Assembly (NCBI GenBank): GCA_024663395.1
Contig: JANFAH010000004.1
Location: 3,348,001 to 3,412,000, forward strand
Source of the DNA: Pisolithus tinctorius
Taxonomy: Eukaryota; Basidiomycota; Agaricomycetes; Boletales; Pisolithaceae
Length of the DNA stretch: 64,000 nucleotides
Direction: 5' to 3'
Shown here: piece after piece, positions 36,498 through 46,879 of the stretch
Numbering within the stretch: position 1 is the stretch's first letter
Layout of the letters: every line of letters begins with the position of its first letter
The notes under the pieces: generated by a model
Database searches by the model: none
The model's input: only the letters and a program-made list of their open reading frames with translations
Told to the model about the DNA's origin: nothing
Position numbers and translations under genes: made by a program

Positions 36498-36691
36498 TTA
36501 TATACTTAGCAGCCATGAGGCATGTATGCCATCAGTCTGGACACCTATATGCAGCATTCAACAGTCTCCTCATGTTCCTCAGCTCCACGCTTGCTTCGCT
36601 TCTATGCAGAATCATCTGGTGTTCTCGAACCCCAGCACCACACTGTTGCCATCACCATGTGGCAAGCTATTTATGTCCTCTGTGCCATGTG

Positions 36692-36729
36692 GCTGACTGG
36701 GGACGGTCAGCATCTAAGTCCCCTGCAGG
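36692..36729 (+). other. Family-D polypurine-tract region
   Basis: CTGACTGGGGACGGTCAG followed by an AAGTCCCCTGCAGG block lies directly before the LTR. The same motif stands behind family-D pol at 32165. Confidence 0.6.
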
Positions 36730-37381
36730 TGTGAGGAATCTGCATTCCCTGGATGCGTAAGCCCCTATCATTAACCATTCCATGACTACTGTCACATCTG
36801 CTCCCCTCTCATGTTCACTGTTGTTCACATGCTACCTTCCCATGCCCTTGCTTCCTCTCATGCAATGTTATACCCACAGCTGCTGTGCTCCAGTTGCTTC
36901 TTTTCCCTCAGACCCTTCATTTTACCACAGTCTCTGTTCCTTTTTGTTAGTAATATACCCTCAGTCTCTGTTCCAGCTTGTCCTGTCTTATGTGTACACA
37001 CTGTCGCACGGTTTTCCCTTACTCATACTCTGTTTTACTTAGGTTCCGGGTTTGCCTGGACTATAAAGCCCTGTACTTAGGTACAGAATGATACCTTTTG
37101 GCACTTGGAAGGTCACCACAAGTTTCCTTTCCACTTTGTCTACACCACACATCTCGCATTCTGCTGCACACAAACTATGTATACCGCTCACATCGCCAGT
37201 ACTACTCTGTGGACCACACTGCACATGTCATGAAACACTACCACTACAAAGTGCTGGGTCTCACCTTCTAGTCCTTCTAGTCCAGAATCCCTTGGGACGA
37301 ACAATTCATTCCCTTCATTTTTTATTGTTGTTATCTAAGCCATCTAGCTTGTATTATACAGCTACTTGGACTTTTCCTACA
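36730..37381 (+). mobile_element. Family-D LTR, copy 1 (read as 3' LTR)
   Basis: 652 bp, TGTGAGGAATC...TTTTCCTACA, repeated at 43584-44238. TATA box CTATAAAG near 37059. A purine-rich block precedes it and no primer site follows it, so it is taken as a 3' LTR. Confidence 0.75.
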
Positions 37382-37389
37382 TCAGTGTA

Positions 37390-38450
37390 CATGCACCAGA
37401 GCTGAAAAGATTGGTAATTGCATGATGCACAGAGTGCCTATTATCAGAGCAGTTGGGTTTTATTGCAGATGCTGCCATATACATCAGTCTACAGCAAGAT
37501 GTGGGAGGTGATTGGAATCCAATCAATGCAGAAGGCAATGAACTGCAGGGTGGCCGATGCATGTCTGACAGATATCTATTGGATGCTGAAGACCTGAACA
37601 ATGGCTCTGACAAAATGCTCATGGCCAATACCACTGACCTTGGAGGGATAGTCACATTGCCACTTCCATCGAATGTTGGAATGGCTGCTGTCCATTCCTG
37701 CAATTCAGACCGTCTCCGTGATATGGAGCTGAGGCTCTGGATCAGTCAAGTGAATGATGTGCTAAACGGGCTTCAGCTTGCATTGGTGGACAAGGCTGTG
37801 GTCTTCCAGAATGTGGTGTGACATGCCAAAAGCTATAGTATGAAAACATGTGCATGGGATGCAATCCATACAATTAACAGAGTGGTTCAGAAGCAAGCCG
37901 CAATATACAAGCAATGCTGAAAGGCAATGGTTGCTCTGGGTGTGAGTGCCAAGACCCTTACCCATTACCAGCAATTGGAGACATCGGATCTCACTGTAAC
38001 CACAGCTGCCATAACTCAGAATGCACATGTGCACCAGGTCAGCCATTTGCCATGGTTTTGGTCCATTGATGTTCTGATGGATACAGAATCCATCACTTGG
38101 ATGTTGGAATGTATGTGTTTCATATGTGTACATATAGATTGATGTTGACTGTACACAAAGTTTACCGGACTTATTGGCTTCGAGCCAAAGCAGTGCGAGA
38201 CCAATGGTCAGAAGAGGAACAGTTGCTGATGGCTGAATTTCAATGGACGATCAATTACTTCAATTATCGAGCCATCCAATGGCACACCTGCCACTCGGAA
38301 TGTGATGCACTTGGTGCCAGCTGTTACACTGCGAGGCAGATAGCAGTGTATGAGAGGCTTTCGGAGCATGCTAAGTTGAAACAACAGAGCATGAGCTTGA
38401 AGTATATCCCAACTTTGATGGATATTGATGCTAGCAATGTGTAGCTATAG
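37390..38450 (+). pseudogene. C-terminal remnant of a KDZ-type transposase gene
   Basis: Frames at 37453-37821 and 38097-38444 resemble the C-terminal helical part of KDZ (Kyakuja-Dileera-Zisupton) transposases of basidiomycetes. The visible blocks are ELRLWISQVNDVLNGLQLAL, KAMVALGVSAKTL, the LPWFWSIDV block (usual form LSWFW) and YRTYWLRAKAVRDQWSEE, followed by LLMAEFQWTINYF. In-frame stops lie at about 37819 and 37918, and the frame changes near 38140. The catalytic region is absent. The family call is from motif memory. Confidence 0.6.
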
Positions 38451-38939
38451 TCAGATGAGTGTCTATCATTCAATATAACCATTCAGGTTGAGTTCATCAA
38501 TAGAAATTAAATTGCAGTTGCAGAAGTCCATATTAGCCTTACGCAATGTTCCATTTTCTGTGATCCGAGCATATCTTCCGAACGGTACTCACATAGAAGC
38601 GGTATGGAATTGTCAGGATATGACAATACAGAAGGCGGGTATCATAACAGCAAACCTATCCCTCTACTGTGAGGGGGGGAACTCTGTATCGCTGAATACA
38701 CCTTGGACATATCTACCCATCGCACCTACATCCTCGCTCTGGCATTCCCACTCCAACCCCACTGGGTGATCTGCCAGGTCAGCCCTTCCATGATATGAGT
38801 ATACTGTGCCCTCAGCTGGCTGAAGTCCTCTGTTGGTCTGGCCAGCAACGTTCAACCTGGATTGGTACTCCTTGGGTGGAGGATCACAGCAAATATTCAG
38901 GATTGTTGAGGCTGCTGGTGTGACTCACATTGCACCTGG

Positions 38940-41120
38940 TCACAGTTCCCCATTTCCAGGGTGCCCTTGATCAAATTGACCCTCTTGCATCTCCATGGAC
39001 TCAACAGCTGGGTCACCTTCCATTCCGCTCATCTTGGCGTCACCAGGATGTCCCAAACCCGCCATCGCATCATTCCCATCATCACTGGGGGGAGGTGGTG
39101 TGACAAGTCCAGAAGTTGGATCGTCAGGAGGAGGTAGTCGACCCGCAGCCAATGCAACAACTTCCAACCACAAAGCCTCGATGGCCCAAATCACACTATC
39201 CAACCTTTGGTCTGACACTGCCTGACACAATGACAATGCTGCATATTCATCAGCAATCTGCCTCACCATGGTGTGTACCTTCTTCTCAGACGACTTATGA
39301 TGGGACATCACCTCTGCAATGTCATCAGCCATGGTTCACATCCGTTCTTCAAACAGGCCAGGCATAGCAGCTTGTCAATGACCATCAAAGACATTCAGCC
39401 TTGTTTTCACTTCCAGCATTTGTGCTGATGTTGCATCATGGAATTGAAAGAGCTGGTTGAGCTCATCATGGACATCAACTTCGAATAGTGATGACAGTTG
39501 TCACTGAGGCGTTGGAGCAGTTGGCAGGTTGGGGACTGATGGGATGGGAGCAGAATCAGTTGCCAGATGTCCATTACATGTCAGATATTTCAAGCTTGTC
39601 ATGAGTAGAGGAAGCACAACATATGATTTGTTCCTCTGGAGGTTGTGATGGCAGATGGTCCAGGTGCTGGAGTCGTTGTGAGGCTATGCTGGTCGCTTAC
39701 TGCATGAGAAAGGTGGGTGGGATTTGGAGCCGGCCTCGCTGGGAGATGGATTACTGCCATGGGCTTATCAGTTCAGTTCTGTGGGAATGGGTACATGTAC
39801 TTACCAGGCTGTCCATGGGGAATCATTACAACTGGGCAGGACTGGCTTTCTGGAGGGCATTTGCTTGCATTGGAGGTGCGAGGTTTCTTTTCTGGGCGGG
39901 TCATCACGTAGTCTGCATCATCATCATCATTAGCATCATCATCGTCAGGGCACAGGCTGCTGCAAGACCTTTTCTTTGTTCATGTACAGGATGGATTCTG
40001 TCATGAGGGAGTGGTGGGTGTTTTCTCTTTAGGCTGATGGGGAGTTGCAAATGTGCACTGGATCTTGTGTTTTTTGCATCGCTGACATACACCTTTTTGT
40101 TTCCAAATGCAGGGCATGTTGGTGTCGGTACACTTGTTGCAACGATTGTCACTGGGAGGTGCGGTCGGCCCAGATTGGTCTGTCACTGGATGGACCCAAT
40201 TGCCAGGTTGACTCCTACCTTGCCCTGTCGACTGAGGTGTTGGATGGCCAGATGTACCTGGCCTGTTGATGTCCATGTCCTCCTCATCATCATCTTCCTC
40301 ATCCAACTCATCAACCTCCTCCTGCTTGACTAACTTAGGTTTTGGTGTCCAAGACTGACGAGCAGGCTGGTGTGAGCCAGAAGCAGCTACTTGTCGCATC
40401 AATGGCCGTCCCCGAGCAGGCTCGTAGCGAATGGTATCCCCTCCCATCTCTGCATCCTCATCTGCCAGTTCATCCTTCCCATCGTCATCTCCAATCATCA
40501 CCTTCACTTCAGCATCTGACACCTTTTCTTTGCCTTTATGACTTGCAGCCTTCAGTAGTGTTTCTGACGATGGTTCTGCAGTGGGTGGGAAGGCAGATGT
40601 CTTGAAGCTGGTATGCTGCAAGTCAAAGTGTCTTTCAACAGTCTGCAGCCATGGATGGTCGTCAAAGGTAGCCTTGTCTGGGTGCATGATTAGTCTCCAC
40701 TTCGGAAATGGGTGACCCTCGTTCTCCCATCCAACCCTCTCATGCCATTTGCAGAACCTTTCAGCCACAATGATGGTGAGTGGGATCTCATGTGTGATCC
40801 TCGCAATTTCACGCACAGAATCCTATATTCCTCAGAGGTGTGACATGTGGGGTGATATTCAGACTTACCACTACTTCCACTACCCTCCTCACAGCCTCCT
40901 TCCAAGCCGCAAACCTCGGCTTGTCAGCCAAGTCCTTCATTCCAAGGACTTTCCAATTGATGATTTTGATGATGGAGTTCACTGCAGTTGTGAGCTCGTC
41001 GTGTTTGGTGTAGGTCTTCATTGCATTGTTGAGACGTACGTGGGTAAGGTCAGAGTTGTTGGTGTGAGGTACTTTGCAGGAAATAATGCCAATGGAAGAT
41101 GTGACATGTAACTTCTGCAT
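38940..41120 (-). CDS. Spliced gene with Zn2Cys6-spaced cysteine cluster
   Basis: On the minus strand a first exon encodes DLTHVRLNNAMKTY and DLADKPRFAAWKEAVRRVV. A 46-nt intron (40823-40868) keeps the frame into REIARITHEIPLTIIVAERF and the KWRLIMHPDKATFDDHPWL block. A long acidic linker (EEDDDEEDMD) follows. Near 40065-40150 is C-x2-C-x6-C-x7-C-x2-C-x6-C, the spacing of a fungal binuclear zinc cluster. The frame stops at 40001, and a further open segment (38940-39332, helical then Pro/Asp rich) may be a last exon. The cluster is C-terminal here, not N-terminal as in most Gal4-type regulators. The gene lies between a KDZ remnant and a satellite. I do not know its function. It may be another mobile passenger gene related in design to those at 34446-36497 and 54289-55344. 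Confidence 0.55.
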
Positions 41121-41479
41121 GTTTACTTTGTGTTTGTTGTTACCTGAAACCTTCCCACAGAGTATCTATATCAACATGTAATACTCCGTTTGCTACAACA
41201 CGGAAAGGATAGATCGCAGTACAATCCTATTACCACATACCTAATAGTAATTGCAATAGATTGGTGAAAACATCAGGACGTACAGACTGGTCTCAAAGTT
41301 GTGGAATACATTCATCATGCCAGCTGTCCCATGCATGGGATGTGACCTCCAATGGAATGCATGGAATACTGCCTATGATCACTCAGAACCATAAGACTAT
41401 CTTCTGCATAAATGCGACCTATTCTACGGCCTGATACATTTGATCCCATGTCATTATTGATGTAGCTATGGGTCCATCT

Positions 41480-43583
41480 GTATTTGTTGATCTGCCCGAT
41501 CCTCCTTTACGCATTAATCAGCCCAACCACACTGTCGACAGCTCCATTTATTTGATCTGACATGATCTTCAACATATGTACTGGCCCATCCATATGTGGT
41601 GATCACACAGACGACACCATAGATGGGCCTGTCTATATGATGTGTCATACTGCACGGATATGACGGACAGGCCTGTGTGTATATGTCACTCTGCCTCATG
41701 ATACTCTCAATGGGCCTGTCCATTTGATAGGACAGTATCTGTGCCTTAGTGACAGGCCTGTCTATGTGATGCGTGATAATGCCAGCATATGAAGGACGGG
41801 CCCATTTGTATGTGTTGCTATGCCCGATCATACTCTTGACAGGTCTGTCCATTTGATGTGACATTATCTGTGCCATAGTAATGGGCCCATCCATATGATG
41901 CGTCATAATACACAGATATGACAGATGGGCCCCATGTGTGTGTGTGTGTTGCTGAACTTGGTGATACTCTCGACAGGCCCATCCATTTGATGCAACATTA
42001 TCCATGCCTTAGCGATGGGCCCATTTATATCAAGCATCATAATGCACGGATATGACAGATGGCCCTGTGTGTATGTGTTGCTAATCTTGATGATACTCTT
42101 GACAGGCCCATCAATTTGATGGGACATTATCCGTGCCTTAGTGACAGGCCCATGTGTATATATCACTATGCTTGATGATACTCTCTATGGGCCTGTCTAT
42201 GTCATGCGACATCATCCATGCCTTCCTGACAGGCCCATCTATATGATGTGTCATAATGCATGCATATGATGGATAGGCCCGTTTCTATGTGTTGCTATGC
42301 CTGATCATACTCCTGAAGGGCCTGCCCATTTGATGTGACCATATCCTTGCCTTCCTGATGGGCCCGTCCATTTGATGTGACATTATCCTTGCCTTAGTAA
42401 CAGGCCCATGTGTATGTGTTGCTATGCCTGATCATACTCCTGACAGGCCTGTCCATTTGATGTGACATTATCCATGCCTTAGCGATGGGCCTGTTTATAT
42501 CAAGCATCATAATGCACGGATGTGATGGACAGGCCTGTGTGTATGTGGTGCTATGCCTGATGATACTCTCGATGGGCCCATCCATTTGATAGGACAGTAT
42601 CCATGCCTTAGTAACAGGCCCATTCATATAATGTGTCATACTACATGGATATGATGGATGGGCCCGTGTGTATGTGTTGCTATGCCTGATCATACTCTCA
42701 ATGTGCCCATCCATTTGATGCGACATTATCCTTGCCTTAGTAACGGGCCCATGCATATAATGCGTCATAATACAAGATATGACATACAGGCCTGTGTGTA
42801 TGTGTTGCTATGCCTGATCATACTCTTGACAGGCCTGTCCATTTGATGTGACATTATCCTTGCCTTAGTAATGGGCCTGTTCATACAATGTGTCATAATA
42901 CACGGATATGATGGATGGGCCCGTGTGTATGTGTTGCTATGCCTGATCATACCCACAATGGTCCTGTTCATTCTATGTGACCTTATCTACCACCTGGTGA
43001 CAGCTCCATCCTTATGCATTGCCTGCCCGATGATCTGATGATACTATCAATGGGCCCATCCTTATGTGTTGATCTGCCAGATCATACCATCACTGGGCCC
43101 TTTCATTTGATTCGATGCCATCCACAATATGATGACGGTCCTGTAGTTACCTCTTCATCTGCCCTATCATACTCTCAACTATTGCGTCCATTCGATTCTG
43201 CATTATCTATGTCATGGTGATGGGCCCATCTATATCATGCGTCATAATCCATAATATGTCTGATGGGCCATCCATCTGATGCAGCATCATCAGCGATATC
43301 ATGCACAGGCCTGTCCATTTGATGTACCACCATCTGCAATATGCTGAATGGGCCAGTATATATGTTGTGATCTGGCCAATCAAACCATCAACGGGCCCAT
43401 CTATTTGTGCCCATGTCATTTGCGATGGGCCCATCAATTTGTTGTGACACTGCATCCTCCAAATGTCAGAAGGGCCTGCACATAGTTGTGACAGCTCTGT
43501 CATGGGCCTGTTCTTATGTTGCTGTCGCTCCAGGTCCTCAGGCCTGTTTATGTGTCATGGCTTAATTAATTTGACAGGCCCAC
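41480..43583 (+). repeat. Satellite: ~43-bp unit in a ~129-bp higher-order repeat
   Basis: Three related units of about 43 bases each begin with GGCCC or GGCCTG and alternate in fixed order: one containing CCATTTGATGTGACATTATC, one containing ATATGATGYGTCATAAT, and one containing GTGTATGTGTTGCTATGCC. The third type recurs near 41680, 41810, 41932, 42060, 42145, 42270, 42405, 42530, 42660, 42787 and 42917, mostly 122-135 bases apart. After about 43000 the order loosens. Reading frames in the array are by-products. Confidence 0.85.
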
Positions 43584-44238
43584 TGTGAGGAATCCGCATT
43601 TCCTGGACATGTAAGCCCCTATCATTAACCATTCCGTGACTACTGTTACGTCCGCTCCCCTCTTGCGTTCACCATTGTTCATGTGCTACCTTCCCATGCC
43701 CTCGCTCCTTCTCACGCAATGCTATACCCGTGGCCACTGTGCTCCAGTTGTTGTTTTTCCTTGGACTCTTTCTTTTATCACAGTCTCTATTCTTTTAGTG
43801 CTTGTAGTATACCCTCGGCCACTGTTTTGGCCTGTCTTCTGTGTACGTTCTGTCGCGTGGCCTTCCCTTACTGTACCCTGTCTTACTTAGGTTCCGGGTT
43901 TGTCCGGACTATAAAACCCTGTACTTAGGTACAGAATGATACCTTTTGGCACTTGGAAGGTCACCATGAGTTTCCTTTACACTTTGTCTACACCGCACAT
44001 CTCGCATTCCGCCATGCATGAACTACATATACCACTCACACCGCTCACATCGCCAGTACTATTCCGCGGACCATGCCACGCACGTCATGAACCACTACCG
44101 CTACAAAGCGCTGGGTCTCGCCTTCTAGACTCGACAGTCCAGAATCCCTTGGGACGAGCAATTCGTTCCCTTCATTTTTTATTGTTGTTATCTAAGCCAT
44201 CTAGCTCATATTATACAGCTACTTGGACTTTTCCTACA
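43584..44238 (+). mobile_element. Family-D LTR, copy 2
   Basis: 655 bp, same ends as 36730-37381. It begins right at the satellite edge. Flanks (CCCAC and CCGCG) do not match, and neither a primer site nor a purine tract is attached. It keeps many CpG sites that are TpG or CpA in copy 1. Confidence 0.75.
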
Positions 44239-44457
44239 CCGCGCCGGGCTTTATATGAGTAATGTTAATTTGGCATGCGCGCTACCCATATGTTGTGACT
44301 AAGCGCAACTACATTATGTGCAGCCCTAGTGTCCCTTCCGCCCTATGAGAGGTTCACAATCGGCAGCCGCATCTAAATATATGATGCACAGTGTGTTACC
44401 TTGTAACCTCGAGCATACCATCTCCAGTGCAACAATTCTGGAAGACCACATGAGCTG

Positions 44458-45166
44458 TGTTACACTGTGCTCACATTGTTCCCTCTTACAGACACTTTAC
44501 ATAACCGTTTGTGCCTTGTCTTGCCTCTTGAGGTGTTCCCCATTCCTGCAAGCCACTGTCTATACAGTTGGACCTGCATTCCATACGTTTCCCCTTTCTG
44601 TTTCCCTTTGTGGTAAACCCCTGTCTACCCCATGTTGTACTGTAGCTGGACATTGCATCCATTCCCCTTCCTTCCATGATCCACTGGTGGCCCTGATCCA
44701 CATGGTCATGTGATGTGTTCACCCCAGTTACCCTGGTGTGCCTGTTTACCCCTACATATGTCATATACATGGGTTAGCCCCTCATCACTCGTTCACCCTG
44801 TTTACCCCTGTGCCCACAGACATGGTTGTACATGTAGTCCTGCTGCACAGTGACTCACTATGACTCGTCTTGCCTTAACAAGGACGTGGGTGAACATTCA
44901 AGTGCTTTTGAATGTTTGTTCCACAGGTACTTTACATACATATATAAACCCACATGTATTGTACCAGCTCCCCATTCAAAATCTACATTGCAACCACCCT
45001 TAGCTCTGCTCGCTGTACCCACGAGGACTTGACAGTACAACTTTGGTTGGCCAAGACTAGTGTTCTGCCACTAGTGAAGTTAAATCATGTGTCACTTCTC
45101 ACACAGTCATGTGCTTGTGCTTCATCACACTTGATTCATGACACGATATGAGTCATCGGCATAACA
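44458..45166 (+). repeat. Element C 5' LTR (intact, 709 bp)
   Basis: TGTTACACTGTGC...CGGCATAACA. The TATATAAA box at 44941-44948 is followed 33 bases later by ATTCAAAATCT (44974-44984). The uninterrupted GTAGTCCTGCTGCAC (about 44836) is the empty version of the site where X entered the 3' LTR. Confidence 0.9.
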
Positions 45167-45168
45167 GA

Positions 45169-45179
45169 AGATTTCAAAT
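45169..45179 (+). other. Element C self-priming primer-binding site
   Basis: AGATTTCAAAT starts two bases after the 5' LTR. It complements the TSS-proximal LTR word at 10 of 11 positions when the better-preserved 3' LTR copy (ATTCGAAATCT, about 63241) is used. The mismatch is a CpG transition. Confidence 0.7.
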
Positions 45180-45349
45180 CACCTGGACATATCAAAGCCC
45201 GGATTACCTTCAGATACCTGTGGTCTGGAATCCTTGCTAGGCAAAATAGCCTGCAGAATGAGCACCTCCCACCACTCTTACAGGAACCACTGGTTTAACA
45301 TCAGTGAGCTAGCCCCTAACTCCAGGCACTAACCTTCCTCTTCATCAAT

Positions 45350-46842
45350 GTGTCTTCAAACTGCCAAGAAGAAGGAAGTAAGAGGCCTCCATCAGCAGCC
45401 TCTTCATTCAAACCTCCTGTACCTTCTCATAATGGAAAAGAAGTCCTCCAAGCAAGGCCACTTATTTGTCACCCTTCAGTGCAAACACCAAACCCTCATA
45501 TAGGTCTTGAAGACCTGCCAGTAAGGCCCCAACTCAGGCAAGTGGCAGAATTGACCTCACCCATTAACTTTACTTCTTATTGCGAACCAAGGCCTTTGAG
45601 CCCAGATATCAAAACTCAACAAGGGACAGCCAGACCAGAAGACCCCTCTACTTTGTTGTCAACCGACATCTACCTACCTACTACTTCAGCCAACCAGATG
45701 GCAGAAGAACTTGCCCACCAAACCTCTGGACTAAACATCCAGGACCCCTTCACCAGCCAGACTAGGGTAACCCCCAAAATGGCTGCCAAATTTTACAAAT
45801 CGCTCTTTGGCAGAGATGTGGTAAGGCCTAAAGGCCCCTCCTGAGGTCCAAGGAGAAAGAAAAGGAACGTGACTCTAAGGGAGGCAGACTGAAAGAAATT
45901 GGCCTGAACAAACCCTTCTCTTACAATGGAGCACACCAGGACTTTTCTGCCTGGCTAAGCAGTGTCAAACTCTACCTCACCACCAATGACCATATCTACT
46001 ATGAGGACCAATCCAAGATCACGTTTACCCTCTCTTACATGGGGAATGGTTCAGCCCATGCCTTCGCTGAGGCCTATGTCAATGAAAACACAACTGCACT
46101 TGGAGACCTCAAGATCTTTGATGGCTGGGACAAGTTTGTCACAAAACTGAAAGAAACTTTCCAAGTCGGAGACACCAAAGCCACCATGCTCATCTACCTC
46201 TCTGCTATCCATCAAGGGGACTGATCCCTTGACAAGTATATTGTGGATTTCCACAACTGCCTCAACAAAGCCCAAATCTCCACTCATGATACGACTGCTG
46301 CTGTCTTCTTCAGGAAGGGACTTAACAAAGAAGTCAACAAGTGGATACTCATGTCAGGACCAAAGCCCGACATGGTGGAAGACTGGATTTGGCAGGCAAC
46401 GGCAGTGCATGTGGCAATGGCGACACTTAAGGTCTTCTCTGGGAAGGCTACCTTCTAAGACCACTCCTACTTGTGGAAACAAGAACAAGGTTCGCATGGA
46501 TCAAAGTCCTCTTCATCTCTGAAGCTTCTGTGCTGAGACCCTTATGCCATGGATGTTGATCAGAAGTCCAAGGTCCAATCACAGAGCAAAGCTCCTACCT
46601 GTTATGGATGTGGTAAGACAGGGCACATGAAGTCTAAGTGCCCCTCATCTGCAACAAGCAGTAGGTCTTCCTTGGCCCAGAAATTCCGCACTCGCATCCT
46701 GGCAATGCTTGAGGAATTTGACAAGAATTCTGAAGAGGAAGATTCAGAACCAGTCAACCACTACAGTGGGGCGAATGATGAACCCACAGATGACAAGGGA
46801 CCGAAAGGTCAACCAGATTTTCGAAAGGCTCCCCTGGTGTAG
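45350..46842 (+). pseudogene. Element C gag
   Basis: The gag core has NKPFSYNGAHQDFSAWLSSV, a TLSYMGNGSAHAFAEAYV block and LDKYIVDFHNCLNKAQI. A zinc knuckle CYGCGKTGHMKSKC (C-x2-C-x4-H-x4-C) is followed by an acidic tail. Stops at about 45841, 46222 and 46456 and frame changes make it non-functional. The probable original start is either 45350 or the ATG at 45698 (MAEELAHQTS). Confidence 0.82.
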
Positions 46843-46879
46843 TGTCAGGAAGAGAGCCCATAGTATCCTGAAAGATAGA

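Noticed and set aside
41514..42971. Long repetitive frames in the satellite (for example 41514-42005, 42394-42768)
   Set aside because: They follow the 129-bp periodicity, a multiple of three, and contain no domain. They are by-products of the repeat.
41480..43583. CRISPR-like array
   Set aside because: Units diverge along their whole length, there are no constant repeats with unique spacers, and the DNA is eukaryotic.
36730..44238. The two family-D LTRs as ends of one 7.5-kb element
   Set aside because: No matching target duplication and no primer site after the first copy. A purine tract precedes the first copy, and the interior is a KDZ tail, a host-like gene and a satellite. They are better read as a 3' LTR and a separate LTR.
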